64,000 nt of DNA from Terriglobia bacterium (GTDB taxonomy: Bacteria > Acidobacteriota > Terriglobia > Bryobacterales > Bryobacteraceae). This document shows positions 1-8,749 of this stretch, in pieces. How positions within the stretch are numbered: position 1 is the stretch's first letter; each line of letters starts with the position of its first letter. Below the pieces are notes generated by a model. It was given only the letters and a program-made list of their open reading frames with translations, was not told the origin of the DNA and did no database searches. Both the position numbers and the translations under genes were made by a program. The DNA lies in the NCBI GenBank assembly GCA_020073445.1, contig JAIQFE010000001.1, forward strand, positions 124,001-188,000, written 5' to 3'.

Positions 1-1091
1 TTATGACACCGCGCACACTGGACCGTTAGCCCCAGAAAGCCACGGGTCACTGCATCCACCCGGTCGTGGCGCTCGTCGGCGCGAGTGACCTCCGCAGATC
101 CGTTGTCGTAGTACCACGGGCCAAGCCCGAGAAACCCAGTCGCGGGAAGCATCTTATAACGTACCGATTTATCCATCAAATCACCGGCCAGCTGAGCCAG
201 CACAAACTGGTCATACGGCAGGTCGTCGTTGAAGGCCTGAATCACCCAATCGCGATACTTGTAGGCATTCGGATAGGGACGGTACCCTTTCGGATTCGGG
301 TTGAGGCTGCGATAGTCGTCCTCGCCGTAACGCGCGACGTCCAGCCAGATGCGGCCCCAACGTTCCCCGTAATGCGGAGACGCGAGCAACCGGTCCACCA
401 CCTTCGCGAAGGCGTCCGGCGAGGCGTCTTTCTCAAACGCGGCGGTCTCTTGCAGGGTGGGTGGCAGGCCCGTTAAATCCAGAGTGGCGCGGCGGATGAG
501 ATCGCGCTTGTTCGCCAGCTTCACCGGCTTCAGTGAGTTCTTTTCCAGATTGGCGAGCACGAAACGATCGATGTCTGTTTTCGCCCACTTGGGATCCGAG
601 ACCTTCGGGACAGGCGGGGCCGCGAGCGGCTGGATGGACCAGAACTTCCGGCGTTCCGGCGCGATCACGTACTTCCCATCGTCCGAAGCGGAAATGGTAG
701 CCACGGCGCTCTTCGGCCAGATTGCGCCGGCTTTTACCCAAGTGGTGAGGTCGGCAATTTCGCTGTCTTTCAAACGGCCGCCCATGGGCATCTTCAAATT
801 CGGATCACTTTGGCGAACCGCCTGTATCAGAATGCTCTTGTCGGGATCACCGGGGGTGACCGCAGGCCCTCGCTTCCCGCCCTTGGCCACAGCCTCCGGG
901 CTGTCCAGGCGCAAGCCGCCGAGTTGGGACGCAGTGTGACAGGCGTAGCAGTTGGTCGCGAGAATGGGGCGAATCTTCGTCTCAAAAAACTCGGGAGACG
1001 CAGCATCGGGCCGAGTTTGCGCCGTTGTCACGCTTGCCATCAGAAACGTTAAGGTGATTAGAAAAACGGTATTTTGGAGAAGCTTTCGCAT
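1..1091 (-). CDS. PSCyt1/PSD1-family cytochrome c protein, C-terminus cut off by window edge
   Basis: The frame is open from ATG at 1091 to the left window edge (363 codons, no stop). A secretion signal covers about residues 1-24. A first haem motif CYACH lies at residues 48-52 in a PSCyt1-like domain (about 35-130), followed by a stretch typical of DUF1549/PSCyt2 (about 160-363, with motifs RRATLDLTGLPP and HYGERWGRIWLDVARY). The last visible residues are CARCH, a second CxxCH haem site. Such proteins are large periplasmic multidomain cytochromes common in Planctomycetes and Solibacter-type Acidobacteria. Their substrates are mostly unknown, and they often sit beside DUF1501 genes. The remainder (DUF1553) should lie to the left. 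Confidence 0.88.
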   Translation of the reverse strand, partial: MRKLLQNTVFLITLTFLMASVTTAQTRPDAASPEFFETKIRPILATNCYACHTASQLGGLRLDSPEAVAKGGKRGPAVTPGDPDKSILIQAVRQSDPNLKMPMGGRLKDSEIADLTTWVKAGAIWPKSAVATISASDDGKYVIAPERRKFWSIQPLAAPPVPKVSDPKWAKTDIDRFVLANLEKNSLKPVKLANKRDLIRRATLDLTGLPPTLQETAAFEKDASPDAFAKVVDRLLASPHYGERWGRIWLDVARYGEDDYRSLNPNPKGYRPYPNAYKYRDWVIQAFNDDLPYDQFVLAQLAGDLMDKSVRYKMLPATGFLGLGPWYYDNGSAEVTRADERHDRVDAVTRGFLGLTVQCARCH

Positions 1092-1463
1092 GTGGGACTC
1101 TGTTCTGAAAAGTATCTAGTTGCACAGCCGCTTTGAGGAAAACCTACACGGGATGCCCAAGACTTGTGGGCCAAGATGTGACAGGAACAGAGGTCGTTGG
1201 AGGCTTGCTTCGCCGGGAAGAGACCTTACAGGAGGTCAGACAAAAGCTCGAGACTCGGAGCTAACGTCGGAGAAACGGCCTTAACCGTCTCAGCTAATAT
1301 GTATACTCCTTTCGCGCAACGCTTGTCAATCCACTTGTCAACCACTTAATCAAGCCGTATACTAGAGTTCCACGCTCAGTAGCGTTTCCCCCGTCTTTCC
1401 AAACCCACGCCGGTACGGGCTTCGTAGCTTTCCTAACCTCATAACACGAGAAGGGTTCTCCAA
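1092..1463. other. Intergenic region between divergent PSD1 and beta-propeller genes
   Basis: No gene is visible here. The stretch separates the leftward PSD1 gene from the rightward beta-propeller pair and holds a good sigma70-type promoter for the latter. I see no RNA gene and no strong hairpin. Confidence 0.6.
1335..1363 (+). promoter_or_regulatory. Sigma70-type promoter for the beta-propeller pair
   Basis: TTGTCA at 1335-1340 and TATACT at 1358-1363 are separated by exactly 17 bp. The -35 and -10 boxes each differ from consensus at one position. The predicted transcription start is near 1370, leaving about 95 nt of leader before the ATG at 1464. Confidence 0.6.
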
Positions 1464-2504
1464 ATGAGATCATTGATCTGCCTCGCTTCCTCCCTGGTCG
1501 TCTGCGTGACTCTGACTGCCGGCGGCCCGGCGAACTCGACTAAAGCGAAGACCGCCGCCGCCACTCCTGCCGCACCTGCGGCACCCAAGAACGGCGTTAA
1601 GACTCCTGGCGTGCAAATCCCGTTTGCCAGCCTCAAATCCGAGGCCGAGTTTCCGGTTGAGGGCGCCGCCTGGGTGACCACCGGCGCTGCCATCCTAGTC
1701 CCCAGCAAGCCCCAAGATATCTTGGTGCGCATCGACCCGAAGGGCAACAAGACGATTGATCCGGTCACCGGACTGAACAAGCCCTGCGCCGGCGCTATCG
1801 TTGCGTTCGGAAGCATCTGGACCCCAAACTGCGGATCGAAGGCGGTTGTCCGCGTGGATGCGAAGACAGCCAAGATCACCGCGACTCTCGCAGTAGGAGC
1901 AAGCGATGTCCCAGTCGGGATCGCCGCAACCCCAGATAGCGTGTGGATGCTGACCGACGATAAAGCGACGCTTTCGCGAATCGATCCCGACCAGAACGCC
2001 ATAGCCGGCGAGATCCGTCTGCCCTCCGACTGCAATTCTCTGGCCTTCGCCGAGGCGTCGCTTTGGGTGACTTGCCCTGCCGAAAATCGGATCCTGCGGA
2101 TCAATCCGGTAACGAATCTGGTTGAGAAGCACATTGAAGTTTCCGCCAGCCCCCGTGCACTGGCATCGGGAGGCGGCTCGGTATGGGTGCTCTGTGAGAA
2201 GGACGGCAAGATCGACCGTATTGACCCCAAGACCAACAAGGTAATTAAGACCATCGACCTTCTGACCCCCGGCGCTGGCGGCAACCTTGCTTTCGGCGAA
2301 GGCTTCTTGTGGGTGACGCAGACCGGCTTCCCGCTGACGCGGATCGATCCAAAAAGCGATGAGGAGAAAGTCGTCCAGCAGTTTTGGGGCGATGGGGGCG
2401 GGTTTATTTCCGTTTCTACCGGCGCTGTGTGGCTGTCGAACACAGCCCACGGTACAGTTACACGCTTCGACCCGAAGCGGGTCTACTCAACGCTCGCGGA
2501 ATAG
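1464..2504 (+). CDS. Secreted YVTN/Vgb-like beta-propeller protein
   Basis: 346 residues. A signal peptide (about 1-20) is followed by an Ala/Pro/Lys-rich linker and then by repeated blades of the type 'VWVT...RIDP.TNKV', as in YVTN, NHL and virginiamycin-B-lyase-like seven-bladed propellers. The blades run from about residue 50 to 340, with 'RIDP' recurring at the end of most repeats. The ATG follows a GAGAAGG stretch. It is probably exported and binds a ligand, but the catalytic residues of a true Vgb lyase cannot be assigned by eye. The next gene is a clear paralogue, 11 bp downstream and in the same direction, so the pair is likely a tandem duplication and one operon. Confidence 0.8.
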   Translation: MRSLICLASSLVVCVTLTAGGPANSTKAKTAAATPAAPAAPKNGVKTPGVQIPFASLKSEAEFPVEGAAWVTTGAAILVPSKPQDILVRIDPKGNKTIDPVTGLNKPCAGAIVAFGSIWTPNCGSKAVVRVDAKTAKITATLAVGASDVPVGIAATPDSVWMLTDDKATLSRIDPDQNAIAGEIRLPSDCNSLAFAEASLWVTCPAENRILRINPVTNLVEKHIEVSASPRALASGGGSVWVLCEKDGKIDRIDPKTNKVIKTIDLLTPGAGGNLAFGEGFLWVTQTGFPLTRIDPKSDEEKVVQQFWGDGGGFISVSTGAVWLSNTAHGTVTRFDPKRVYSTLAE

Positions 2505-2515
2505 GAACCATCCTA

Positions 2516-3553
2516 ATGAAGACTCTCGTCAGAACGTTCGTTGCCGTCGCTGTCGTCGGCGTGGCAGCCCTGCTCGTATTCGCGCAGGAGCCCCAGAGCG
2601 CAGCGCCCGGAGAAGACGCCGCGAAGAAGAAGGGTGGCGGCAAACGTCCGAACCGGCCAGGCGTCTCGACGCCTGGAGTCCGCCGCGAGATGGCTTCGAT
2701 CACTCCGCTCGCCGTGTTCCCCGCGGAAGGAACTCCTGACTGGCAGGTGCTGACTGACGACGCGGTTTGGGTGACCAACGGACCGAAGAACACGGTCCAT
2801 CGCCTGGATGTGAGGACCAACACGGTGGCCGCCGTGATCCCCGTGGGAAAGCGCCCTTGCTCGGGATTGGCCGCGGGCTTCGGCAGCGTGTGGGTTCCGA
2901 ACTGTGTCGATAAGACCGTTTCGCGGATCGACATCCAGACGAATCAGGTCGTTGCGACGATTCCTGCTCCTCCAGCGGCAAGTGAAGGCGGCATCGCGGC
3001 GAGCCCCGAGGGCGTTTGGCTGGTAACGGATGCCAAGGGGATTTTATCCAAGATCGATCCGGCCACCAACACAGTAACGGCGGAAGTCGAGATCGCGCCA
3101 GGCTCAGCGGGAGTTACCTACGGTGAAGGACTTGTGTGGGTGACCTCGCCGGAGAAGAACATACTGACGGGCGTGGATCCCAAGACCGCCAAGGTCGTGT
3201 ATTCCACTGAAGTTGGGCCCGGGCCTCGCTTCGTAACCACGGGCGCGGGCTCGGCATGGACCTTGAATCAAGGCGACGGAACGCTGTCGCGGGTCGATGC
3301 CAAAACCGGCAAACTGGCTGCAAACATCGAACTGGGCATCCCGGGCTCGGGCGGCGAGCTCGCGTTCGGTGAAGGACACGTGTGGGCCACCGTGTTCACC
3401 GTCCCGATCACGGAAGTGGACCCCGCTACGAATACTGTTGTGAAGCAGTGGTTCGGCAACGGTGGAGACTCCATTCGCGTGGGCCACGGATCCGTGTTTC
3501 TTTCGAACCTGCGAGATGGAAACGTGTGGCGGATCAGTCCGGAACAACCGTAG
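2516..3553 (+). CDS. Secreted YVTN/Vgb-like beta-propeller protein, paralogue of the preceding gene
   Basis: 345 residues from ATG 2516, chosen because the reading after it begins with a clean signal peptide (MKTLVRTF... to about residue 23) and it lies directly after the upstream stop. An acidic and Lys/Gly-rich linker precedes propeller blades with 'VWVTNGP', 'VWVPNC' and 'RID/KIDP' repeats. Layout and blade order mirror the upstream gene, with 'CSGLAAGFGSVWVPNC' here and 'CAGAIVAFGSIWTPNC' there. The pair of Cys flanking one blade is conserved in both, which may mean a disulfide. No enzyme function is claimed. Confidence 0.8.
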   Translation: MKTLVRTFVAVAVVGVAALLVFAQEPQSAAPGEDAAKKKGGGKRPNRPGVSTPGVRREMASITPLAVFPAEGTPDWQVLTDDAVWVTNGPKNTVHRLDVRTNTVAAVIPVGKRPCSGLAAGFGSVWVPNCVDKTVSRIDIQTNQVVATIPAPPAASEGGIAASPEGVWLVTDAKGILSKIDPATNTVTAEVEIAPGSAGVTYGEGLVWVTSPEKNILTGVDPKTAKVVYSTEVGPGPRFVTTGAGSAWTLNQGDGTLSRVDAKTGKLAANIELGIPGSGGELAFGEGHVWATVFTVPITEVDPATNTVVKQWFGNGGDSIRVGHGSVFLSNLRDGNVWRISPEQP

Positions 3554-3803
3554 CCCGGTAGTCGGCGAGATTATCAGTACTACGGTTCTCCTTATGGACA
3601 TCATCGAATCTTTTATCTTGAGCCTGCGGCCGTTCCGCTACATACTTACATTGTGAGCCTTCAGTGCAATGTGAGAAACACGGGCAGCCGGATCTCGCTG
3701 CGCGTATTTCTCCGTTTGACGCTCATGGATGTTTGCTGTGGCCCACCCGCCTAGCCTCTGAAGCTCAACCAGCTCAGATCTTCCAGCAGCCGAAGGAGGC
3801 AGT

Positions 3804-4526
3804 GTGTCTATTCCTACAGCACATGCGCTTTGGGAGGAAACGATCCACCCAGGCGCGACATGGTCCCATGTTCTAAAACGCGGCACGGCGCTACGCATGA
3901 CCGACACGGGAGGCGGCGCCAACGCGGGAACGATTGCTTACAATTTCGAATGTCCGGCGGAGCGCTTCAACATGCCGGACACTCTCAAGGCCCAGCACAC
4001 TGCTCGGCTCACAACGGGTCATGTGCTCTACTCCGACATGGGGCGGGTCCTGTGCTCGATCACAGACGACTCGGTGGGCTGGCACGATCCGATCGGCGGA
4101 TCATCCAACGCAGAACTAGTGAAGGCCCGGTGGGGCGTCGCACGCTATCAGGAACATCGCAACAATTACCACAAGAACGCCCACGACAGCTTCTTAATTG
4201 AGCTGGCCAAATGGGGCTTGGGCCCGCGCGACCTCACGGCAACTGTGAACTTCTTCAGCCGTATCGACGTCGCCGCGGATGGCAAAATGACCTTCCATCG
4301 GGACAACTCCGCTCCCGGTTCATTTGTCGAGCTACGGGCGGAGATGAACGTCCTCATCATCATCAATACCTGCCAGCATCCGCTCGATGATTCGCAGTCC
4401 TACCAACCCAAACCCGTGCATCTCACCCTCAAGCGCGTTCCTCCGCCCAGTACGGACGATCCATGCCGAATATCGTGCCCAGAAAACGGGCGAGGCTTCA
4501 CCCTGACGGAGTGCTATTTCCTATGA
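3804..4526 (+). CDS. DUF1989 protein, urea-carboxylase-associated type (probable carboxyguanidine deiminase subunit)
   Basis: 240 residues. The GTG start at 3804 is favoured by GGAGG at 3794-3798. The sequence matches the DUF1989 family long annotated 'urea carboxylase-associated protein 1/2', with motifs [24 protein letters not shown] and [12 protein letters not shown]. Members paired in one operon were shown to be the two subunits of carboxyguanidine deiminase (CgdA/CgdB), which turns carboxyguanidine into allophanate. A conserved His/Cys-rich core is visible (HDP, NTCQHP). It is first in an operon with a second DUF1989 gene (ATGA overlap), a carboxylase and an allophanate hydrolase. Which subunit it is, A or B, is not decided here. 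Confidence 0.87.
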   Translation: MSIPTAHALWEETIHPGATWSHVLKRGTALRMTDTGGGANAGTIAYNFECPAERFNMPDTLKAQHTARLTTGHVLYSDMGRVLCSITDDSVGWHDPIGGSSNAELVKARWGVARYQEHRNNYHKNAHDSFLIELAKWGLGPRDLTATVNFFSRIDVAADGKMTFHRDNSAPGSFVELRAEMNVLIIINTCQHPLDDSQSYQPKPVHLTLKRVPPPSTDDPCRISCPENGRGFTLTECYFL

Positions 4527-5173
4527 GTCTTACTGCCAGCCGCCTCAATCCGTCTCACGCGGTGCACAGCGCCGAGGTTCCCGCCGGGGAACCGTGGATG
4601 CATGAACTCCGCAAAGGGCAGTACTTTCGCATTGTCGACCTGTACGGGAACCAGGCGGTCGACACTCTCTTCTACAACGCGCGCGATTACTCCGACCGGT
4701 ACAGCGCGCAAGATACGATCCGGGCGCAAGGCAATCTGTATCTGACCACCGGCACGCGGCTGATGTCCTCGGAGGGGCACGTGCTTCTCACGATCGTGGC
4801 CGATACTTGCGGCCGTCATGACACGCTCGGCGGAGCGTGCGCTAACGAAAGCAATATGGTGCGCTATGACATTTCCAAGGGCTCGATGCACGCGTGCCGC
4901 GCCAGTTTCTTGAAGGCCGTGACGGAGTGGAATCGCGGAATGAGCAAGCGCGATATCGCACACAACATCAACTTCTTCATGAACGTCCCGGTGACGCCGG
5001 AAGGCGGGCTCACGTTCGAGGACGGCATTTCGGAGTCCGGCAAGTATGTCGAGATGCGCGCCGAGATGGATGTGCTCGTGATGATCAGCAATTGCCCACA
5101 ACTGAACAATCCGTGCAACGCGTACAATCCCACCCCGATTCAGGTGCTGATTTGGGAGCCGCCGGGAGAATGA
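4523..5173 (+). CDS. DUF1989 protein, second carboxyguanidine-deiminase-type subunit
   Basis: 216 residues from ATG 4523, which overlaps the upstream stop as ATGA and implies translational coupling. An upstream in-frame ATG at 4463 would run deep into the previous gene and is less likely. Family motifs are [45 protein letters not shown] and [13 protein letters not shown]. The conserved Cys in DTCGRHDT and the '[12 protein letters not shown]' segment near the C-terminus match the urea-carboxylase-associated protein type. It presumably forms a heteromer with the product of the previous gene. Confidence 0.87.
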   Translation: MSLTASRLNPSHAVHSAEVPAGEPWMHELRKGQYFRIVDLYGNQAVDTLFYNARDYSDRYSAQDTIRAQGNLYLTTGTRLMSSEGHVLLTIVADTCGRHDTLGGACANESNMVRYDISKGSMHACRASFLKAVTEWNRGMSKRDIAHNINFFMNVPVTPEGGLTFEDGISESGKYVEMRAEMDVLVMISNCPQLNNPCNAYNPTPIQVLIWEPPGE

Positions 5174-5182
5174 AGACCGGCA

Positions 5183-8100
5183 ATGTTTCGTAAAGTCCTG
5201 ATCGCGAATCGCGGCGTGATCGCCTGCCGCATCATCCGCACGCTGCGCCGCATGGGGATCGCGTCCGTCGCGGTGTATTCGGAAGCGGATCGTGCGTCGC
5301 TGCATGTTGAACAAGCTGACGAGGCGGTTTGCATTGGCCCCCCGCAAGCCGCGCGGAGTTACCTGTCCGTGCCGGCGATCCTCGACGCCGCGCGTGCCAC
5401 CGGCGCGGAGGCGATCCACCCGGGGTACGGCTTCCTCAGCGAGAATGCGGCGTTCGCCGAGGCATGTCAGGCCGAAGGTTTTACGTTCATCGGACCCACG
5501 CCGGATCAGATGCGTTCCTTCGGGCTAAAGCACACCTCGCGGAGCATCGCTGCAGAATCACAACTGCCTCTCCTGCCCGGAACCGGATTGCTCGCCGACG
5601 CAGGCGCTGCCATGAGCGCCGCGGAAAAGATTGGCTACCCGGTCATGCTCAAGAGCACAGCGGGCGGAGGCGGCATCGGCATGCGCCTGTGCAGGACACC
5701 GGAAGAGCTGGCGAGTTCTTTTGAGGTAGTCGCAAGGCTCGGCCGCGCCAACTTCGGCGATGCGGGCGTATTTCTGGAACGGGCCGTCACGCGGGCCCGG
5801 CACATTGAAGTACAGATTCTGGGCAATGGACGAGGCGGCGTGGTCGCGCTGGGCGAACGCGACTGCTCTGCTCAGCGCCGCAATCAGAAGGTGATCGAAG
5901 AGACGCCCGCGCCGGGCATCACAACGGAAGTGAGAAAGCGGCTTGGAGATGCCGCGGTACGGCTCGGGCAGTCCGTGCAGTATCGCTCCGCCGGGACTGT
6001 GGAGTTTCTCTACGACGACTCCACGGGCGAGTTTTATTTCCTGGAAGTGAATACTCGCCTCCAGGTTGAACACGGCGTCACCGAGGAGGTGACTGGTCTC
6101 GATTTGGTTGAGTGCATGATCCGGATCGCGAGCGGCGAGACTTCGCTCCCACATGTTCAGCCGCAAGGCGCCTCGATCCAAGTGCGTCTGTACGCCGAAG
6201 ATCCGGCGCACGACTTTCAGCCTTGCGCAGGCCGGATCACAGAGATTGTATGGCCGGCCAACGCGCGCATCGAAACGTGGATCGAAGCCGGGTCGGAGGT
6301 GTCGCCGTATTACGATCCTATGCTCGCCAAGATCATCGTGAGAGGCGAACACCGGGCCGAGGCCGTTCAGAAACTTCGTGACGCGCTCGCCACAACGCGC
6401 TGCGCCGGCATCGAAACGAACCTGGGCTATCTGCGCCAGGTCATCGGCGATGAGACGTTTGCCGCGGGCAAGATCACCACGGCGTTCCTGGGGAGCTTTG
6501 CGTATGATCGGCATGCGATCGACGTCGTCGCGCCCGGCACGCAAACCACAGTGCAGGACTATCCGGGCCGCTTGGGGTTATGGCATGTGGGGGTGCCACC
6601 CTCGGGGCCCATGGATGCGCTCGCATTTCGCCTCGCGAACCGTCTGGCGGGAAATCCGGAAGGCTCGGCAGCTCTTGAGATAGCGGTTACGGGACCGGCG
6701 TTGCGGTTCAACTGCGAAGCGACCATCGCGGTTACCGGGGCGGACTTTTCGGCCAAGCTCGATGGCGCGCCGCTGGAACGATGGAGATCGCATCGCGTCC
6801 CGGCCGGTTCGGTTCTCGAGTTTGGATCGGCACAGGCTGCCGGCAGCCGGGCTTACCTGGCGGTCGCCGCAGGCATCGATGTGCCGGAGTATCTAGGCAG
6901 CCGCAGCACATTCATCCTGGGGAAGTTCGGAGGCCACGCAGGCCGGACCCTTCGCGCCGGCGACGTGCTGCACATCCAAGTGCCCCAACCGGATGTCCCG
7001 CGCGAGTTAAAGATATTCCCTCAGTACAGCAACCGGTGGGAGGTTGGGGTCCTGTACGGACCTCACGGTGCCCCCGACTTCTTTACGGATCAGGACATCG
7101 ATACTTTCTTCTCGTTTGACTGGAAGGTTCACTACAATTCCGATCGAACCGGTGTCCGGCTCATTGGTCCCAAGCCACAATGGGCACGCAAAGACGGAGG
7201 GGAAGCTGGCCTCCACCCATCGAACATCCACGACAACGCCTACGCAGTCGGGACAGTCGACTTTACGGGCGATATGCCGGTGATTCTCGGGCCCGACGGC
7301 CCTAGTCTTGGCGGGTTCGTCTGCCCTGCGACCATCGTGCAGGCGGAACTGTGGAAGATCGGTCAGGTAAAACCTGGCGACTTGGTCCGCTTCATCCCGA
7401 TGACGCAGCACGACGCGGAGCGGATGGAACGTGAAATGGACCGCGCCATCGACGACCTGACCAGTCCTCTCCCCGTTTTGCCAGAGCCTCAGCGCGATCC
7501 TGCCGTACTTCGGAGCACGCCCGCGCTTGCAATCCGCGCCGATGGCGACAAGTATCTGTTGATCGAGTATGGCGCAAATGTTTTGGATCTGAACCTGCGC
7601 TTCCGCGTTCATGCACTGGAGAACGAGTTGCGAACAGCTGGACTTCGGGGCATCCTCGACATCACACCTGGCGTGCGATCCCTGCACATTCACTACGACA
7701 CGCGCCGCTTGCCTCGCCAGGCGCTGCTGGAAGCTCTGGATGCATGCGAGCGCCGCATCCCCGACCTCGATAACATCTCCGCGCCGTCCCGGGTGGTGCA
7801 TTTACCGTTGTCGTGGGATGACCCACAGACGCAGCTTGCCATTCGCAAATATATGCAGTCGGTCCGGCCCGATGCACCATGGTGCCCGAGCAACATCGAG
7901 TTCATTCGCCGTATCAATGGTCTCGGCTCGATCGACGACGTCTACCGCACGGTTTTTGATGCAAGCTACCTGGTACTGGGGTTGGGAGATGTCTACCTTG
8001 GCGCTCCCGTGGCGACGCCCGTTGATCCGCGCCACCGTTTGGTCACGACCAAGTACAACCCGGCGCGCACGTGGACTCCGGAGAACGCCGTCGGGATCGG

Positions 8101-8749
8101 CGGCGCCTATCTTTGCGTTTACGGCATGGAAGGGCCCGGAGGATATCAGTTCGTAGGTCGAACGTTACAGATGTGGAACAGTTGGAAGTCCACCGATGCC
8201 TTCGAGCCCGGCACGCCGTGGCTGCTGCGCTTCTTCGATCGAATTCGGTTTTACCCGGTGAGCGCGGAGGAACTGCTCGATATTCGTGCGGCGTTCCCTC
8301 TGGGGCGATACCCCGTGAAGATGGAACACGGCGAGTTCCGGCTCTCCGAGTATCACGCGTCGCTCAAATCAATCGAAGCCGAATCCGCGTGGTTCAAGAA
8401 ACGCCAGCAGGCAGCGTTTGATGAAGAGCGCGAGCGCTGGACCGCAGCCGGACTGATCACCGCGGTGCCGGAGGATCGGGGCGTCGAGGTTCCCTTTGCG
8501 GACGACTCCCTACCGGAAGGCTGCCACGCCGTACCGTCTCCCATCACGGCCAGCGTGTGGAATGTCACGGTCGAGCCCGGTCAGCGCGTGGAAGCGGGTC
8601 AGACTCTGATCGTGTTGGAGGCGATGAAGATGGAAATAGCCGTTGTGGCACCCAGCGCCGGTACTGTGGAGAGGTTGTATTGCTCCTCCGGAACCCTCGT
8701 ATCTGCAGGCCAGTCCCTAGTGGCCCTGCGGCCGGAGCCGGCGGTATGA
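5183..8749 (+). CDS. Biotin-dependent urea/guanidine carboxylase
   Basis: 1188 residues, the usual length. Domain order: biotin carboxylase with ATP-grasp (about 1-450; glycine-rich loop GGGGIGMRL), KipA/AHS2-type carboxyltransferase half (about 470-770), KipI/AHS1-type half (about 820-1040; DPRHRLVTTKYNPARTWTP) and a biotinyl domain at the C-terminus with EAMKM, biotin on K1149. The enzyme carboxylates urea to allophanate or guanidine to carboxyguanidine using ATP and bicarbonate. Two DUF1989 genes immediately upstream favour guanidine. One carboxyltransferase residue (Asp in guanidine, Asn in urea enzymes, as I recall the literature) would decide, but I could not place it with certainty. 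The stop overlaps the next start (ATGA). Confidence 0.93.
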   Translation: MFRKVLIANRGVIACRIIRTLRRMGIASVAVYSEADRASLHVEQADEAVCIGPPQAARSYLSVPAILDAARATGAEAIHPGYGFLSENAAFAEACQAEGFTFIGPTPDQMRSFGLKHTSRSIAAESQLPLLPGTGLLADAGAAMSAAEKIGYPVMLKSTAGGGGIGMRLCRTPEELASSFEVVARLGRANFGDAGVFLERAVTRARHIEVQILGNGRGGVVALGERDCSAQRRNQKVIEETPAPGITTEVRKRLGDAAVRLGQSVQYRSAGTVEFLYDDSTGEFYFLEVNTRLQVEHGVTEEVTGLDLVECMIRIASGETSLPHVQPQGASIQVRLYAEDPAHDFQPCAGRITEIVWPANARIETWIEAGSEVSPYYDPMLAKIIVRGEHRAEAVQKLRDALATTRCAGIETNLGYLRQVIGDETFAAGKITTAFLGSFAYDRHAIDVVAPGTQTTVQDYPGRLGLWHVGVPPSGPMDALAFRLANRLAGNPEGSAALEIAVTGPALRFNCEATIAVTGADFSAKLDGAPLERWRSHRVPAGSVLEFGSAQAAGSRAYLAVAAGIDVPEYLGSRSTFILGKFGGHAGRTLRAGDVLHIQVPQPDVPRELKIFPQYSNRWEVGVLYGPHGAPDFFTDQDIDTFFSFDWKVHYNSDRTGVRLIGPKPQWARKDGGEAGLHPSNIHDNAYAVGTVDFTGDMPVILGPDGPSLGGFVCPATIVQAELWKIGQVKPGDLVRFIPMTQHDAERMEREMDRAIDDLTSPLPVLPEPQRDPAVLRSTPALAIRADGDKYLLIEYGANVLDLNLRFRVHALENELRTAGLRGILDITPGVRSLHIHYDTRRLPRQALLEALDACERRIPDLDNISAPSRVVHLPLSWDDPQTQLAIRKYMQSVRPDAPWCPSNIEFIRRINGLGSIDDVYRTVFDASYLVLGLGDVYLGAPVATPVDPRHRLVTTKYNPARTWTPENAVGIGGAYLCVYGMEGPGGYQFVGRTLQMWNSWKSTDAFEPGTPWLLRFFDRIRFYPVSAEELLDIRAAFPLGRYPVKMEHGEFRLSEYHASLKSIEAESAWFKKRQQAAFDEERERWTAAGLITAVPEDRGVEVPFADDSLPEGCHAVPSPITASVWNVTVEPGQRVEAGQTLIVLEAMKMEIAVVAPSAGTVERLYCSSGTLVSAGQSLVALRPEPAV

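Noticed and set aside
3554-3803. Possible guanidine (ykkC-type) riboswitch upstream of the DUF1989/carboxylase operon, suggested by GAGAAACACGGG near 3671.
   Set aside because: The conserved CTAGGGTTCCG and ACACGGCGGGA blocks of the guanidine-I class are absent, and no pair of ACGR-loop hairpins (guanidine-II) was seen.
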